From Bryobacteraceae bacterium (GTDB taxonomy: Bacteria > Acidobacteriota > Terriglobia > Bryobacterales > Bryobacteraceae), in NCBI GenBank assembly GCA_029975915.1, contig JARKOC010000367.1:1-64000 (forward strand): a stretch of DNA of 64,000 bases, in the 5' to 3' direction. Shown here one piece after another: positions 19,718 through 31,644 of the stretch (its first letter is position 1; each line of letters opens with the position of its first letter). Under the pieces are notes generated by a model. The model made no database searches. It worked only from the letters and a program-made list of their open reading frames with translations, and was not told where the DNA came from. The translations under genes were made by a program, and so were the position numbers.

Positions 19718-19772
19718 TTGAGTCTTTATAACTAAGATTATTTGCGTGAAACTTGCTAGTTCGTGGTATAGT
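19718..19772 (+). promoter_or_regulatory. Candidate clpB control region: HAIR-like imperfect inverted repeat and a -10 element
   Basis: TTGAGT (19718-19723), seven spacer bases and ACTAAG (19731-19736) resemble half of the HspR operator HAIR (CTTGAGT-N7-ACTCAAG), with the right arm imperfect. A TATAGT (19767-19772) could be a -10 box, 20 nt before the clpB ATG; the best -35-like hexamer TTGCGT is 19 nt upstream of it. Heat-shock repression by HspR is an inference from position and similarity. Confidence 0.3.
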
Positions 19773-19792
19773 CTAAACAGGGTAGAGAACCT

Positions 19793-22426
19793 ATGGACCC
19801 GAACAGGCTCACCGAACGATCACAAGAAGCCCTCGCCGCTGCTCAAGCCCTGGCTGCGCGGCTCTCCCACCAGCAGGTGGACGCCGAGCATCTCTTGGCT
19901 GCCCTCATCGAGCAGGAAAACGGCATCGCCGTGAACGTCCTTTTGAAATGCGGGGTGAAACTCGAAGCTCTCCATCGCCGCCTGATGTCCGAACTCGAGC
20001 GGCTTCCCAAAGTCCAGATTCCCGCTGGCGCCGGCCCGGCTATGTATGTGACTCAAAGGCTGGAAAAGGTCCTCGCCGATGCTGCCCAGCATGCCAAACG
20101 GTTCAAGGACGACTACATCAGCGTCGAACACCTCCTCATGGCCCTCGCCTCCGCAAATGGCGTGGCTGGCCAGGCGCTCCAGGAATCGGGCCTCACGCGT
20201 GACAAGCTCGAAGCGGCCATCAAGGATGTCCGCGGGGCGCAACGCGTCACAACTCAGAATCCCGAAGCAACGTATCAGGCCCTCGAACAGTATGGCCGCG
20301 ACCTGACCAAAATGGCCGAGGATGGCAAGCTCGATCCGGTCATCGGCCGTGACGACGAAATCCGCCGCGTCATGCAGGTCCTGTCGCGCAGGACCAAGAA
20401 CAACCCGGTTCTCATCGGCGAACCTGGCGTCGGCAAGACGGCCATCGCCGAGGGACTTGCCCAGCGCATCGTCCGCGGCGACGTGCCGGAGGGGCTCAAG
20501 GACCGCCGTGTCGTCGCCCTCGACATGGGCGCGCTTATCGCCGGCGCAAAGTTTCGCGGCGAATTCGAGGAGCGCCTCAAGGCCGTCCTCAAGGAAGTCC
20601 AGTCCAGTGAGGGTCAGGTCATCCTGTTCATCGACGAACTGCACACGGTCGTCGGCGCAGGCAAGGCGGAGGGCGCCATGGACGCCGGCAACCTCCTGAA
20701 ACCGATGCTGGCGCGCGGTGAACTGCACTGCATCGGCGCGACGACGCTAGACGAGTACCGCAAGCATGTCGAGAAAGACGCGGCGCTCGAACGCCGCTTC
20801 CAACCCGTCGTCGTCGACCAGCCCAATGTCGAAGACACCATCTCGATCCTCCGCGGATTGAAGGAGCGCTACGAGGTCCACCACGGCGTCCGAATCAAGG
20901 ACGCCGCCCTGGTGGCCGCAGCCGTCCTGTCCAACCGCTACATCTCCGACCGTTTCCTGCCTGATAAGGCCATCGACCTGGTTGACGAAGCCGCCGCACG
21001 CCTGCGCACCGAGATCGACTCGATGCCGTCGGAACTCGACGAAAAGCTCCGCCGCGTCATGCAACTTCAGATCGAGCGCGAGGCCCTGCGCAAGGAAACC
21101 GACGAGGCCAGCCGTGAACGCCTCATGAAGCTGGAAGAAGAACTCTACGCGCTCGACCGCGACGCTTCAGCCCTCAAGGCCCAATGGGAAGCTGAGAAGG
21201 ACGCCGTCAAGCGCCTTCGCGAACTTCGCGAACAAATCGAACAAACCAAGCACGAAATCGACGTCGCCGAACGCGCTTATGACCTCAACCGTGTCGCCGA
21301 ACTGAAGTTCGGCCGCCTCCAAGGCCTGGAACGCAGCCTCAAGGAAGAGGAGGAACATCTCCGTGGGCGCGAGAAACAACATCGTCTGCTTAAGGAAGAA
21401 GTGGACGAGGAAGACGTGGCTGAGGTGGTCAGCCGCTGGTCCGGCGTCCCTGTCTCAAAGTTGATGGAGGGCGAACTCCGCAAGCTGCTCCACCTTGAAC
21501 AGCACCTCCATTTGCGCGTCGTCGGCCAGGACGAAGCCGTTCGCGTTGTTTCTGAAGCCGTGCAACGCGCCCGCGCCGGACTGAATGACCCCAACCGCCC
21601 AATCGGCAGTTTCCTGTTCCTGGGACCGACCGGCGTCGGCAAGACCGAGTTAGCCCGCGCACTGGCCGAAACGCTGTTCGACGACGCGCGCGCGCTGATC
21701 AGGCTCGACATGAGCGAATATCAGGAAAAGCACACCGTCGCCCGCATGATTGGCGCACCGCCAGGCTATGTCGGTTTCGACGAGGGCGGACAGTTGACCG
21801 AAGCCATCCGCCGCCGGCCCTATTCAGTCGTTCTCTTCGACGAGATCGAAAAGGCGCATCCCGACGTGTTCAACGTCCTGCTCCAGGTGCTTGACGATGG
21901 CCGCCTCACCGACGGCCAGGGCCGCACGGTCGACTTCCGTAACACGATCCTGATCATGACCTCAAACCTCGCCAGCGACAAAATCAGGGCTTACTCGGGC
22001 GACCCCGCCGGCGCAGGTTTCGAGATGATGAAGCTCGCCGTTCAAGAGGAGTTACGCCGTCACTTCCGCCCTGAGTTTCTCAACCGCGTCGACGAGACCG
22101 TCGTTTTCCACGCCCTGCGCTCAGAACACTTGAAACGGATCGTCGACATTCAACTCGGCCACCTCCAGCGGCGCCTGGAACAGCGCCACATTACCTTGGA
22201 GTTGACCGATGCCGCCCGCGAGTATCTCACCCGGGTCGGCTACGAGCCGGACTTCGGTGCGCGTCCCTTGAAAAGGGCCATCCAGCGGGAATTGGAAACG
22301 CGCCTGGCGCGCGCGCTTTTGGACGGAGAAATCCGCGACGGCCAGCAGGTTGTGGCCGAACTGGTCAATGGCGAATTGACCGTGCAGCCGAGGCGGGAAC
22401 CCGCCCCAGCGATGGGCCAGGCATAA
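19793..22426 (+). CDS. clpB: ATP-dependent disaggregase ClpB
   Basis: An 877-residue Hsp100 chaperone that, with DnaK, pulls apart protein aggregates. It has the N-terminal double Clp repeat (1-150), the first AAA module with GEPGVGKT (about 209) and Walker [10 protein letters not shown], and the long middle coiled-coil M domain (about 410-530; [20 protein letters not shown]), which separates ClpB from ClpA/ClpC. The second AAA module has GPTGVGKT (about 612), and the C-terminal sensor-2 region has [10 protein letters not shown]. Length is normal. lon follows 44 nt downstream, so the two protein-quality genes are probably co-transcribed. Confidence 0.96.
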   Translation: MDPNRLTERSQEALAAAQALAARLSHQQVDAEHLLAALIEQENGIAVNVLLKCGVKLEALHRRLMSELERLPKVQIPAGAGPAMYVTQRLEKVLADAAQHAKRFKDDYISVEHLLMALASANGVAGQALQESGLTRDKLEAAIKDVRGAQRVTTQNPEATYQALEQYGRDLTKMAEDGKLDPVIGRDDEIRRVMQVLSRRTKNNPVLIGEPGVGKTAIAEGLAQRIVRGDVPEGLKDRRVVALDMGALIAGAKFRGEFEERLKAVLKEVQSSEGQVILFIDELHTVVGAGKAEGAMDAGNLLKPMLARGELHCIGATTLDEYRKHVEKDAALERRFQPVVVDQPNVEDTISILRGLKERYEVHHGVRIKDAALVAAAVLSNRYISDRFLPDKAIDLVDEAAARLRTEIDSMPSELDEKLRRVMQLQIEREALRKETDEASRERLMKLEEELYALDRDASALKAQWEAEKDAVKRLRELREQIEQTKHEIDVAERAYDLNRVAELKFGRLQGLERSLKEEEEHLRGREKQHRLLKEEVDEEDVAEVVSRWSGVPVSKLMEGELRKLLHLEQHLHLRVVGQDEAVRVVSEAVQRARAGLNDPNRPIGSFLFLGPTGVGKTELARALAETLFDDARALIRLDMSEYQEKHTVARMIGAPPGYVGFDEGGQLTEAIRRRPYSVVLFDEIEKAHPDVFNVLLQVLDDGRLTDGQGRTVDFRNTILIMTSNLASDKIRAYSGDPAGAGFEMMKLAVQEELRRHFRPEFLNRVDETVVFHALRSEHLKRIVDIQLGHLQRRLEQRHITLELTDAAREYLTRVGYEPDFGARPLKRAIQRELETRLARALLDGEIRDGQQVVAELVNGELTVQPRREPAPAMGQA

Positions 22427-22470
22427 GAATGGCGGAATAGACGCTCGGAACGACCGGCGAAGGAGCATTG

Positions 22471-24849
<2,379 letters not shown>

Positions 24850-24861
24850 AGGACTCCGGCA

Positions 24862-25326
24862 TTGATCTTCATTGGACGCCTCGCCGCGTCGCTTCTTGCC
24901 GCCTTTGTCGGCTGGGCGGCCGGGAATGCTGTCACCTCCAGCCTGATCCTGCTCCAGTCCCCCATGTGGGAGTGGAGAGGATGGGCCTTGGCGAGTGGCT
25001 ACGTCTGCCTCGCCGCATGGGCCGTCGCAGGCATTCCACTCGCTCTTTCCGGCGCACGTTTCCCCGCCGGCCCGGCGCGGGCCAAAGCGATCCTGTTCGC
25101 CGGACTCCTCGCCGCCGGCGTGATGGCCCTCTCCTTCGGCCCCGGCGGACTGGCCGGACCCGAAGGCCGCACCCTCCTCTTCATCGTCACCGGGCAGGCG
25201 CTCGCTACTGGCGGCATCGCCATGCTCGCCTACTGCCTGCTGTCGGCCCGCCTCACCGCGCCTGGCCCTCCATGCCCAACCGCGCCATCCTCCGCACGGC
25301 CGCCCGCCCCACGCAACTCACTATGA
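24862..25326 (+). CDS. Small hydrophobic membrane protein of unknown function
   Basis: A 154-residue protein with about four predicted membrane helices (residues about 5-25, 45-65, 77-95, 105-130) and a Pro-rich tail (PGPPCPTAPSSARPPAP). The start would be TTG at 24862, 12 nt after the lon stop, with AAAGGA upstream inside a small hairpin. Close spacing suggests translation coupled to lon. No family is recognised. The Pro-rich end may reflect a frame that runs past the true stop, so the 3' end should be treated with care. Confidence 0.5.
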   Translation: MIFIGRLAASLLAAFVGWAAGNAVTSSLILLQSPMWEWRGWALASGYVCLAAWAVAGIPLALSGARFPAGPARAKAILFAGLLAAGVMALSFGPGGLAGPEGRTLLFIVTGQALATGGIAMLAYCLLSARLTAPGPPCPTAPSSARPPAPRNSL

Positions 25327-25351
25327 ATCCAGCATTCGAACTGCCGCTTCG

Positions 25352-25543
25352 GTGGTCACAATCAGGTTCCTGAACATGCGGGATCTCACGCTGGACGGAT
25401 TCATTTGGCGGAACGTCCTGGGCGAACTAACCTTCGACATGGAGCCAGGCCTGCTGAAGGTCACGCTCTATACATTGCACGGATTGGGCGGCTCGTTCGT
25501 CTGCGATTCCGCGGAGATTGTAAGTGCAGCGCCTGTTGCCTAA
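25352..25543 (+). CDS. Short ORF, possible remnant or small protein
   Basis: A 63-codon frame (GTG start; ATG at 25376 would give 55 residues). The sequence (MRDLTLDGFIWRNVLGELTF, then a strand-rich tail with GLGGSFVCDSAEI) looks protein-like rather than like antisense of another gene. There is no ribosome site of note and no recognised family. It could be a 3' fragment of a decayed gene in the 292-nt space between the lon-linked membrane protein and GH88. Confidence 0.3.
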   Translation: MVTIRFLNMRDLTLDGFIWRNVLGELTFDMEPGLLKVTLYTLHGLGGSFVCDSAEIVSAAPVA

Positions 25544-25618
25544 CCAGGCGGTTCAGCCTTTTCCAGCCCTTGCGCATCCTGCCCAGCCTGCCTCACGCGC
25601 CAGGCCGGCAATCGGACC

Positions 25619-26776
25619 TTACGGATGCCCGTTCGTCTTCTTCTCGTTGATGGGCGAGTGCCGGAGTGCGTTCTCCAGCGCTTCGCAGAAGAAGTAGTCG
25701 CCCCACATGACGCTCTCATTGACGCCCAGGTCTTTCTGCATATGGTAGACGCCACCCTTGAGAATCCCCTCCCATTCAGGCTCATTGACGGCGGTGTGGT
25801 TCTCGCAGAGGGTTTTCAGGATATGGAGAGCGCATGACCAGTAGTAGAAGCCCTTGACCGGGTCAGGCAGCATCCGGCAAAGACGAAGCAGGGCTGAAGC
25901 GGCGATTGCGGCGGCGGAGGTATCGACAAGCCTGCGGCCATCTTGAGGCGCCTGGAAATCCCACGGGGGCAGCCCGTCGGAGTTGGTGTGGGTGATGTAG
26001 TAGTCGGCGCAACTTTGGGCCGTGTCGAGAAAACGCGGGTCGTGCGTGTATTCGTATGCGACGCCGAAGCCGTACATTGCCCAGGAAAGCCCTCGCGACC
26101 AGCAGGAGTCTGAGCGATACCCCTGGTGAGTAGCCATCCGCAGGAACTCCCCGGTGTCCAGGTCGAAGATCCCCTCGTGCGCCGTCGATCCGTCGCCGCG
26201 GACCAGGTGGCGGCGAGTCGTGAGAACATGCCGCATCGCGATATCACGCAGTCGCCTGTCATTGGTCTCCCGGGCGGCGTAAAAAATGATGCCGACATTC
26301 ATCATGATGTCGATGAACAGCGAATCCTCGGAAACGAACGAGCAAAGATACTGCCCCTTCTCCTTGAATCGCAACGCCATCGTTCGACCGGCCTGAACGA
26401 GCACGTCGTTCAGGTTCGGCTCGCGCGTGATCATGTACCAGCGGTAGTAGGTGGAAAGGAAGATGAAGCCAAGATCGTGTGTGTCCTTGTCGAACTGGCG
26501 GGCCTCCAGCGGGCGCGAATATTGGATGGCGAGATCCATCCACAGGCCTTTTTCGGCGGCGTCCGTGGCGCGGCGGTGGAAGATCCACATCATGCCGGGC
26601 AGAAAGCCGTCGCACCAGTGAGTCCAGGCCGGCCCTTCATGCTTCCACTTCCCGTTGAGGGTGTAGATCGGATAGAAACCGGGGTGCGCGTCGGCGAGTC
26701 GCCGCACCTGGCGCGCGGCAAAATCGAGCGTTGACGATAGCGTCTCGCGTTCAATCTCTGGCCCGAACTGAATCAC
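25619..26776 (-). CDS. Glycoside hydrolase family 88 (unsaturated glucuronyl hydrolase-like)
   Basis: A 385-residue alpha6/alpha6-barrel enzyme. Family motifs include the [16 protein letters not shown] segment, DTHDLGFIF (about 100), [12 protein letters not shown] and [15 protein letters not shown] (about 226). GH88 enzymes remove unsaturated uronic acids from oligosaccharides made by polysaccharide lyases, feeding KDG-type intermediates. No signal peptide is seen, so it probably acts in the cytoplasm. It starts at GTG 26776 inside the stop of the upstream lipoprotein gene (GTGA overlap), a sign of translational coupling. Confidence 0.88.
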   Translation of the reverse strand: MIQFGPEIERETLSSTLDFAARQVRRLADAHPGFYPIYTLNGKWKHEGPAWTHWCDGFLPGMMWIFHRRATDAAEKGLWMDLAIQYSRPLEARQFDKDTHDLGFIFLSTYYRWYMITREPNLNDVLVQAGRTMALRFKEKGQYLCSFVSEDSLFIDIMMNVGIIFYAARETNDRRLRDIAMRHVLTTRRHLVRGDGSTAHEGIFDLDTGEFLRMATHQGYRSDSCWSRGLSWAMYGFGVAYEYTHDPRFLDTAQSCADYYITHTNSDGLPPWDFQAPQDGRRLVDTSAAAIAASALLRLCRMLPDPVKGFYYWSCALHILKTLCENHTAVNEPEWEGILKGGVYHMQKDLGVNESVMWGDYFFCEALENALRHSPINEKKTNGHP

Positions 26777-28038
26777 GGTTCTTTACCTCCAACCTCTTTC
26801 AGGGTACGCCAAAGCATCGTCGAGGATTTTGACCACTTCGTCCCGCGGACAAAGATCCCTCCAAGACCCCCTGGAGCGCCGTCCGAATTGCCCGGAGGCC
26901 GCAGGACGGGCCAGCGCCGCAGTGGGGACGCAGCGGCCAGTTGCTGGGCAAGTGTCGGAATCTCCATGTCGGCGCGGATCACGCCTTCCTTGTTCTCGAA
27001 CGAGAACGACTCAAGCCGTAAGTACGCAAAACAGTGCAGCATCGGGCTCTGCCCGCACTGCACCGACACCAGGCGCGCCGTTACCTTCGCGCCCGCGGGC
27101 AGCCAGACCTGTTTCGATGCGACGGCATTCTTGGCGACTGTCAGCTGTACCGCATCTCCAACGGCCGCCTTCGAAAAATCAACAACGGCTTCGGTCTTTA
27201 GTTCAATAGAGAGGTCCGCCGGCAGTCGCCACGACACCGTCGGAGCAGTCGCGGCCGCCGTGTCCAGCGGCGGGTCGTCGAAGCTGATCGTGGATGCGCC
27301 GGTGAACTGGTGGCAATCCGAGAAGGTGGTAACGTTACGCGACTCGAATCCGTTGCGCTGCACGAGGAGCATGTCGGCGGAGGAAGGGAGAAGAATTGTT
27401 GTATCGCCGATGGCCACTCGCTGGTAATTGATGACCTTTCGCCCGCCCTTCAGCGGGAGGTGCGGTGGAATCTCGTTGAGATCCATCTCAATTCGAACAA
27501 GGTCGCGGCTGGCGGCGTCCGCCCAGAGCAAGCCACTGTAGCCGATGGGGCCTTCCAGCGGCTTCATCCTCATCACGTACTGCGAAGTTTGTATTGGATA
27601 ATGGAATGCCCAGCGCTCCAGACGCCGGCCCTCCACCGTTTCCTCCCCTTCAAACTTGAGCTTGGTGTGCGGAGATAGAAGGATGGATTTTGCGTGTCCC
27701 GCGAAATCGCCGCTCCCGATAGACCCTTCGTCGCCCACCATGTCTGCAAGGTCGCGGTCATCGAAACTCTTCGAGCCGGGCCAGGCATACAATTCCTTCC
27801 CATCGATGAGTGCGACCTCGAGCCGAAGGTTGTCGATCAGGTTGAACTTTCGGCTGGCTGACGCCCGGTTGGAGCGCTCAACCGTGAGTGTGCATGTAAA
27901 GTTCGGCAGCTTCTCGAAGAGCGTCGAGCCAGCCAGGCGGAGTCGGGCGAGGCGTAGAGTTTCGGCCGGCAAGGGCGCGGTGGGGCTGTATTGCCCCATA
28001 CAGCAACTGGCCAGCACGATGGGCAGTAGAAGCCTCAC
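26773..28038 (-). CDS. Predicted lipoprotein of unknown function, coupled to GH88
   Basis: With GTG 28038 as start, a 421-residue protein begins VRLLLPIVLASCCMGQ. This is a signal peptide with a lipobox-like LASC. The longer frame to 28080 would add a charged leader and almost reach the divergent CDGSH gene. The body is beta-rich (LRLEVALIDGKELYAWPGSK, LKFEGEETVEGRRLERWAFHYP), as in outer-membrane lipoprotein-carrier-like acidobacterial proteins. The end is more basic and Pro/Gly-rich. No enzyme motif is recognised. The 4-nt stop/start overlap with GH88 suggests the two act together. Confidence 0.65.
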   Translation of the reverse strand: MRLLLPIVLASCCMGQYSPTAPLPAETLRLARLRLAGSTLFEKLPNFTCTLTVERSNRASASRKFNLIDNLRLEVALIDGKELYAWPGSKSFDDRDLADMVGDEGSIGSGDFAGHAKSILLSPHTKLKFEGEETVEGRRLERWAFHYPIQTSQYVMRMKPLEGPIGYSGLLWADAASRDLVRIEMDLNEIPPHLPLKGGRKVINYQRVAIGDTTILLPSSADMLLVQRNGFESRNVTTFSDCHQFTGASTISFDDPPLDTAAATAPTVSWRLPADLSIELKTEAVVDFSKAAVGDAVQLTVAKNAVASKQVWLPAGAKVTARLVSVQCGQSPMLHCFAYLRLESFSFENKEGVIRADMEIPTLAQQLAAASPLRRWPVLRPPGNSDGAPGGLGGIFVRGTKWSKSSTMLWRTLKEVGGKEP

Positions 28039-28082
28039 GACGCCATTATAGGTTCGGCGGCGGTCTGCTACCATCGGCACAT

Positions 28083-28322
28083 ATGGCTGTGAAAGTGACT
28101 GTAATCAACAACGGCCCGATCCGGATTGAGGGGGATCCGGCCGAATTCAACATTGTGGATGCGCAAGGTAACGCCTTCGGGCTTGGCGGGAGGAGCGTGA
28201 TCAGCCTCTGCCGCTGCGGCCTGAGCGCGAACAAACCGTTCTGCGATGGGACGCACGGCAGACAGGGATTCGACTCGGTATGCGAGGCGCGCGAACTGCC
28301 TCCGCCCAAGCCAAAGGCGTAG
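28083..28322 (+). CDS. CDGSH iron-sulfur domain protein
   Basis: A 79-residue protein with one CDGSH-type [2Fe-2S] site: Cys43, Cys45, Cys54 and His58 in CRCGLSANKPFCDGTH, the expected CxC...CDG(S/T)H spacing. The N-terminal half is a short beta segment. Such stand-alone bacterial proteins are small electron or cluster carriers; the partner is unknown. It diverges from the lipoprotein gene with only 44 nt between the starts and is followed 33 nt later by another lipoprotein. Confidence 0.88.
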   Translation: MAVKVTVINNGPIRIEGDPAEFNIVDAQGNAFGLGGRSVISLCRCGLSANKPFCDGTHGRQGFDSVCEARELPPPKPKA

Positions 28323-28355
28323 ATCAGATCAATCGACCGTGGAGGGGATAGAAAC

Positions 28356-29180
28356 ATGAAAGCAAAAGCGAATTGGTTTGTCCCGGTAGTGGCGCTGGCG
28401 CTCACTCTCGGCGGGTGCGCCAAGAAAGAGGATCCGGCGGCGGCGCAAGCGGCTGCGGAGCAGAAGCTGGCGGAAGCAGAACAGAAGGTGGCTGAAGCGC
28501 AGCAGGAACTCGCCAAGGCGCGCGAAACGGCGGCGCAGGGCCAGTCTGCGGCTTCGACCGCGGCAGGCAAAGCGGGCCAGGCCGCTCCGGCCGGATCCGC
28601 CTGGAGCCAGGGCAGCGGCGCGGCGGCTCAACCCAAGTCCGTGACAGCGAGTGCCCCCAAGACTTACACCGTCCAGGCGGGAACCCCCATCAGCGTCAGG
28701 ACGGTCACCGCTCTGTCCACCAAGACGGCCGCGAACGGTACCCCGTTCGAGGCAACGCTCCACCAGCCGATCGTTGTGGACGGATACACGGTGGCGGCCA
28801 AGGGCGCGGTGGTGAAAGGCATTGTGACCCAGTCTGATCCGGGAGGCCGTGTCAAGGGCGTGGCTTCAATGACGGTGAGCCTTCAATCGATCGAGACCGC
28901 GGGCGGGCAGGTGGTCAAGGTCGACACGACGAACTACACCAGCCTGGCTCCCAAATCGACAAAGAAAGACGCGCTGAAAGTTGGCATCGGCGCCGGCGTG
29001 GGTGCGGCCATCGGGGCCATCGCCGGCGGCGGCAAGGGCGCCGCCATCGGAGCCGGAGCCGGCGGCGCTGCCGGTACGGGCACCGTGCTGGCGACGCGTG
29101 GCGACCCGGCGGTCTTGCCGAGCGAAAGCCTGATCACATTCAAGCTGCAGGCGCCCATCACGGTGACCGCGGCCAAGTAG
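28356..29180 (+). CDS. Lipoprotein with coiled coil and glycine-zipper segment
   Basis: A 274-residue lipoprotein: the signal peptide ends in LTLGGC (Cys21). It is followed by an Ala/Glu/Lys/Gln coiled coil (about 30-60; EQKLAEAEQKVAEAQQELAK), a flexible Ala/Gly/Ser linker, and a beta domain (about 100-205) beginning YTVQAGTPISVRTV. A glycine-zipper stretch (about 208-250; GIGAGVGAAIGAIAGGGKG) resembles those in OmpA-like or SmpA-like envelope proteins that insert in membranes. No enzyme motif is seen. It probably sits at the envelope. plsC follows 12 nt later. Confidence 0.75.
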   Translation: MKAKANWFVPVVALALTLGGCAKKEDPAAAQAAAEQKLAEAEQKVAEAQQELAKARETAAQGQSAASTAAGKAGQAAPAGSAWSQGSGAAAQPKSVTASAPKTYTVQAGTPISVRTVTALSTKTAANGTPFEATLHQPIVVDGYTVAAKGAVVKGIVTQSDPGGRVKGVASMTVSLQSIETAGGQVVKVDTTNYTSLAPKSTKKDALKVGIGAGVGAAIGAIAGGGKGAAIGAGAGGAAGTGTVLATRGDPAVLPSESLITFKLQAPITVTAAK

Positions 29181-29192
29181 AAGTACCGTTGG

Positions 29193-29927
29193 ATGAGTCT
29201 GGGCAAGCTGAGAAGCTGGTTCTTCACTATTCCTCTGGAATGGGCGGTGACGGCGGTGATGATCACGATTGCCGTCGTCACCAGCGTTGTCGCGCCCGCC
29301 GGGCGGTGGCAACGGTTTCTGTACCGGTCTTGGGCTTCCATGGTGTTGCGGATTGCCGGCGCCAGGGTGCGGGTGCATCACGCCGACAGACTGAATCCCC
29401 ATGCCAACTATGTCGTGGCTGCGAACCATCTCTCGCTGATGGACACCCCGCTGATGTTGGGCCACCTGCCGCTCGAGTTCAAGTTCCTCGCCAAACGCGA
29501 GCTCCTCAAGACGCCCTTTATCGGGTGGTATCTGAAGCGGGGCGGACATCTGACCGTGGACAGGGGGAGTCTGCGTTCCTCGCTCGAAAGCATGAACGAA
29601 TGCGCGCGGCTGATCAAGGAGCGAAAGCTGTCAGTACTGATTTTCCCAGAAGGGACCCGCGGCTTGGGCCAGTTGCAGCCGTTCAAGGATGGAGCGGCAT
29701 ACCTGGCGATTCAATCGGGCGTGCCGGTCGTGCCGGTTGCGATCCACGGAACTGAAAACGTCTTGGCAGCCAAGTCTTCGCATTTCCGCGCCGCAGACGT
29801 GGACGTGATCATCGGGGAACCGGTGACCGTGGCCGGGCTGACGCTGAAAGATCGCGGGCGGCTTACCGCTGATCTCCATGCGCGGGTCGCCGCGATGCTG
29901 GCCGAGTCGCGGGCGCGGCGGAAGTAA
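29193..29927 (+). CDS. plsC: 1-acyl-sn-glycerol-3-phosphate acyltransferase
   Basis: A 244-residue membrane acyltransferase that makes phosphatidic acid. The catalytic H-X4-D is His79-Asp84 in ANHLSLMD; the substrate-binding motif FPEGTR is at 151-156, followed by VPVVPVAIHG. An N-terminal membrane helix (about 14-36) anchors it. Length and motif spacing are normal for the PlsC family. Its 3' end overlaps the convergent S41 protease gene by 65 nt. Confidence 0.93.
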   Translation: MSLGKLRSWFFTIPLEWAVTAVMITIAVVTSVVAPAGRWQRFLYRSWASMVLRIAGARVRVHHADRLNPHANYVVAANHLSLMDTPLMLGHLPLEFKFLAKRELLKTPFIGWYLKRGGHLTVDRGSLRSSLESMNECARLIKERKLSVLIFPEGTRGLGQLQPFKDGAAYLAIQSGVPVVPVAIHGTENVLAAKSSHFRAADVDVIIGEPVTVAGLTLKDRGRLTADLHARVAAMLAESRARRK

Positions 29928-31644
29928 TCGGGTCGAGCGGTTGGCGGGAGCGCTCGATATGCTCCACAATGGCACGGGTGAATCCCTCCACGAAGGCAGC
30001 CCCGCCCGTCAGCAGGTTGCGCTCGGTCATGATGTCGAGTTCTATGTCGGGCCGTGCGCCGATGTTCTCGATATAGTCGGATTCCGGCAGTCCCGGCGCC
30101 TTGCGCGGAGTAGGCCGGACTCCAAGAGTGATGCTCAGCGACGCTGAAGTCTCCGAATACAAGCCAAGCGTGCTCTCCATGGACAAGCCGCCGCCTCCTG
30201 CGGTTGCCTGCCCAACCATCAGGGCCCGGTTGGCATCCTGAATGATCGAGGGGAAGACATCCGCCGAGGATGTCGAGAACTCATCGATCAGTACGATCAT
30301 GGCCTTGTTGTAGCCCCAGGCGTTGCCGTCGGCGTCCCTAAGCGGCTGGAGATCCAGCGAGAAACCGCACGCGGGGATCTGGCCGGTCCGCCCGCGATTC
30401 TCGGAATAGGCTGTTTCAATGTCTTTGAGCCATGCTTCGAGCAAAAGAACTTCGATATCAGTAGCTCCAAAGTTGACGGCGTCCTCCAAGTCGTTGCGAA
30501 ATTGCTGGACAACGGCCCAGGTGGGGCGGAACTCGTCCCCGATCGTGCGGAAGGGGTAGGGAATAAAACGGCGGAGAATCTCGTTGGTCAAGCAGACCGA
30601 GCCGCCTGGATTGCGCATGACGTCCACCACCAGTCCATCCGTCCTGCCACGCATGTATTCGATCTCTGAGTCGAGCTGGCGCAGCATCGAGGACGATGCG
30701 AAAGCCGAGGATGGAAATGATGGGATGCGGATGAAGCCGATGGTGTATGGGCCGGACGTGTAGGTGCCGGAGTAAATGTAGGAGCCGGTCGATGTCCCGT
30801 ACCGGGTGCTGAAGGTTGAGGGCATTGTGAATGCCGGCCTCAGGCTGCCAAATCCGCGCACCCGCTTGGCGGCTGGCGTCCGGCGGGTGGCCAGCCGTTC
30901 AATTGACCGCTGAAACGCCACCCCCGCGCCATCGGACTTGATGGCCAGGCGGGTGGAGGGGGACGGGACAGGCCCCACCACCACATAGGGAGTTCCGGTC
31001 TTGGTCCACGGGATTTCGTATGTCTCCTCGGCTCCGGTGGTGCGTCGCCTGACGACCACGGTTGCTGTGTCGCCGGTTTCAGGGGCGCGCGGCATGACGG
31101 CCTGCTCCCTGTAAAACCACTGATCCAGCGCCCAGCGGCGCGTCGCGCGCTCATTGGCGAACGACTGCTGGCGGGAGATGCGAGCGATCCACTCGCGGGC
31201 CGATTCGCCGTCGACAGAAACGATTTCGTCTCCTATTTCGAAGGGATAGCGCGAGGCTGGTAACTGTGATCGGTCAATGGCGTCGATGAGGGCTTTGCCA
31301 TCGTACAGGTCCGCGCCGAGATTGATCGTTGCCAGATAGTCGGAAGGGAGATAGAAGCCGGAGTGGAGATCCCGGAGGCTGGCGACATACTCCGCGCAGA
31401 TCTCGAAAAACTCGAGATCGGACTTGGCGGCTTCGACCCGCCGCAGCCAGCGCTCCAGCTTCAAGGCGTCAAAACCGAACGCGTCTCGCTTCCATTCGTA
31501 AGGGGCATAGGCCTTGGCCACGAAGCCGGCCAGTTGTTCAAAGTCGACGCGCCGCTGCGACGGCGACATCTGGGCGAAGGCGGAAACTGCGGTGAGACAA
31601 AGGATCGCGGCGAATCTTTGCAAGCTGGAGAGACTGCAGGCCAT
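29863..31644 (-). CDS. Exported S41-family (C-terminal processing) peptidase
   Basis: A 593-residue protein with a signal peptide (ending about AVSAFAQ) and a start at ATG 31644, preceded by a strong AAGGAGG. A PDZ-like part (EIGDEIVSVDGESAREWI) is followed by the tail-specific protease domain: GLVVDVMRNPGGSVCLTNEI and VLIDEFSTSSADVFPSI, the latter holding the Ser nucleophile region. The usual Lys partner is not obvious by eye. It should act on proteins in the periplasm. The 3' end overlaps plsC tail-to-tail. Confidence 0.82.
   Translation of the reverse strand: MACSLSSLQRFAAILCLTAVSAFAQMSPSQRRVDFEQLAGFVAKAYAPYEWKRDAFGFDALKLERWLRRVEAAKSDLEFFEICAEYVASLRDLHSGFYLPSDYLATINLGADLYDGKALIDAIDRSQLPASRYPFEIGDEIVSVDGESAREWIARISRQQSFANERATRRWALDQWFYREQAVMPRAPETGDTATVVVRRRTTGAEETYEIPWTKTGTPYVVVGPVPSPSTRLAIKSDGAGVAFQRSIERLATRRTPAAKRVRGFGSLRPAFTMPSTFSTRYGTSTGSYIYSGTYTSGPYTIGFIRIPSFPSSAFASSSMLRQLDSEIEYMRGRTDGLVVDVMRNPGGSVCLTNEILRRFIPYPFRTIGDEFRPTWAVVQQFRNDLEDAVNFGATDIEVLLLEAWLKDIETAYSENRGRTGQIPACGFSLDLQPLRDADGNAWGYNKAMIVLIDEFSTSSADVFPSIIQDANRALMVGQATAGGGGLSMESTLGLYSETSASLSITLGVRPTPRKAPGLPESDYIENIGARPDIELDIMTERNLLTGGAAFVEGFTRAIVEHIERSRQPLDPITSAAPATRPASRRPAHGDQR

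Noticed and set aside
28046..28570. 174-codon minus-strand frame rich in Ala/Cys/Ser
   Set aside because: It is the shadow of the CDGSH and lipoprotein genes; composition is that of a complementary frame.
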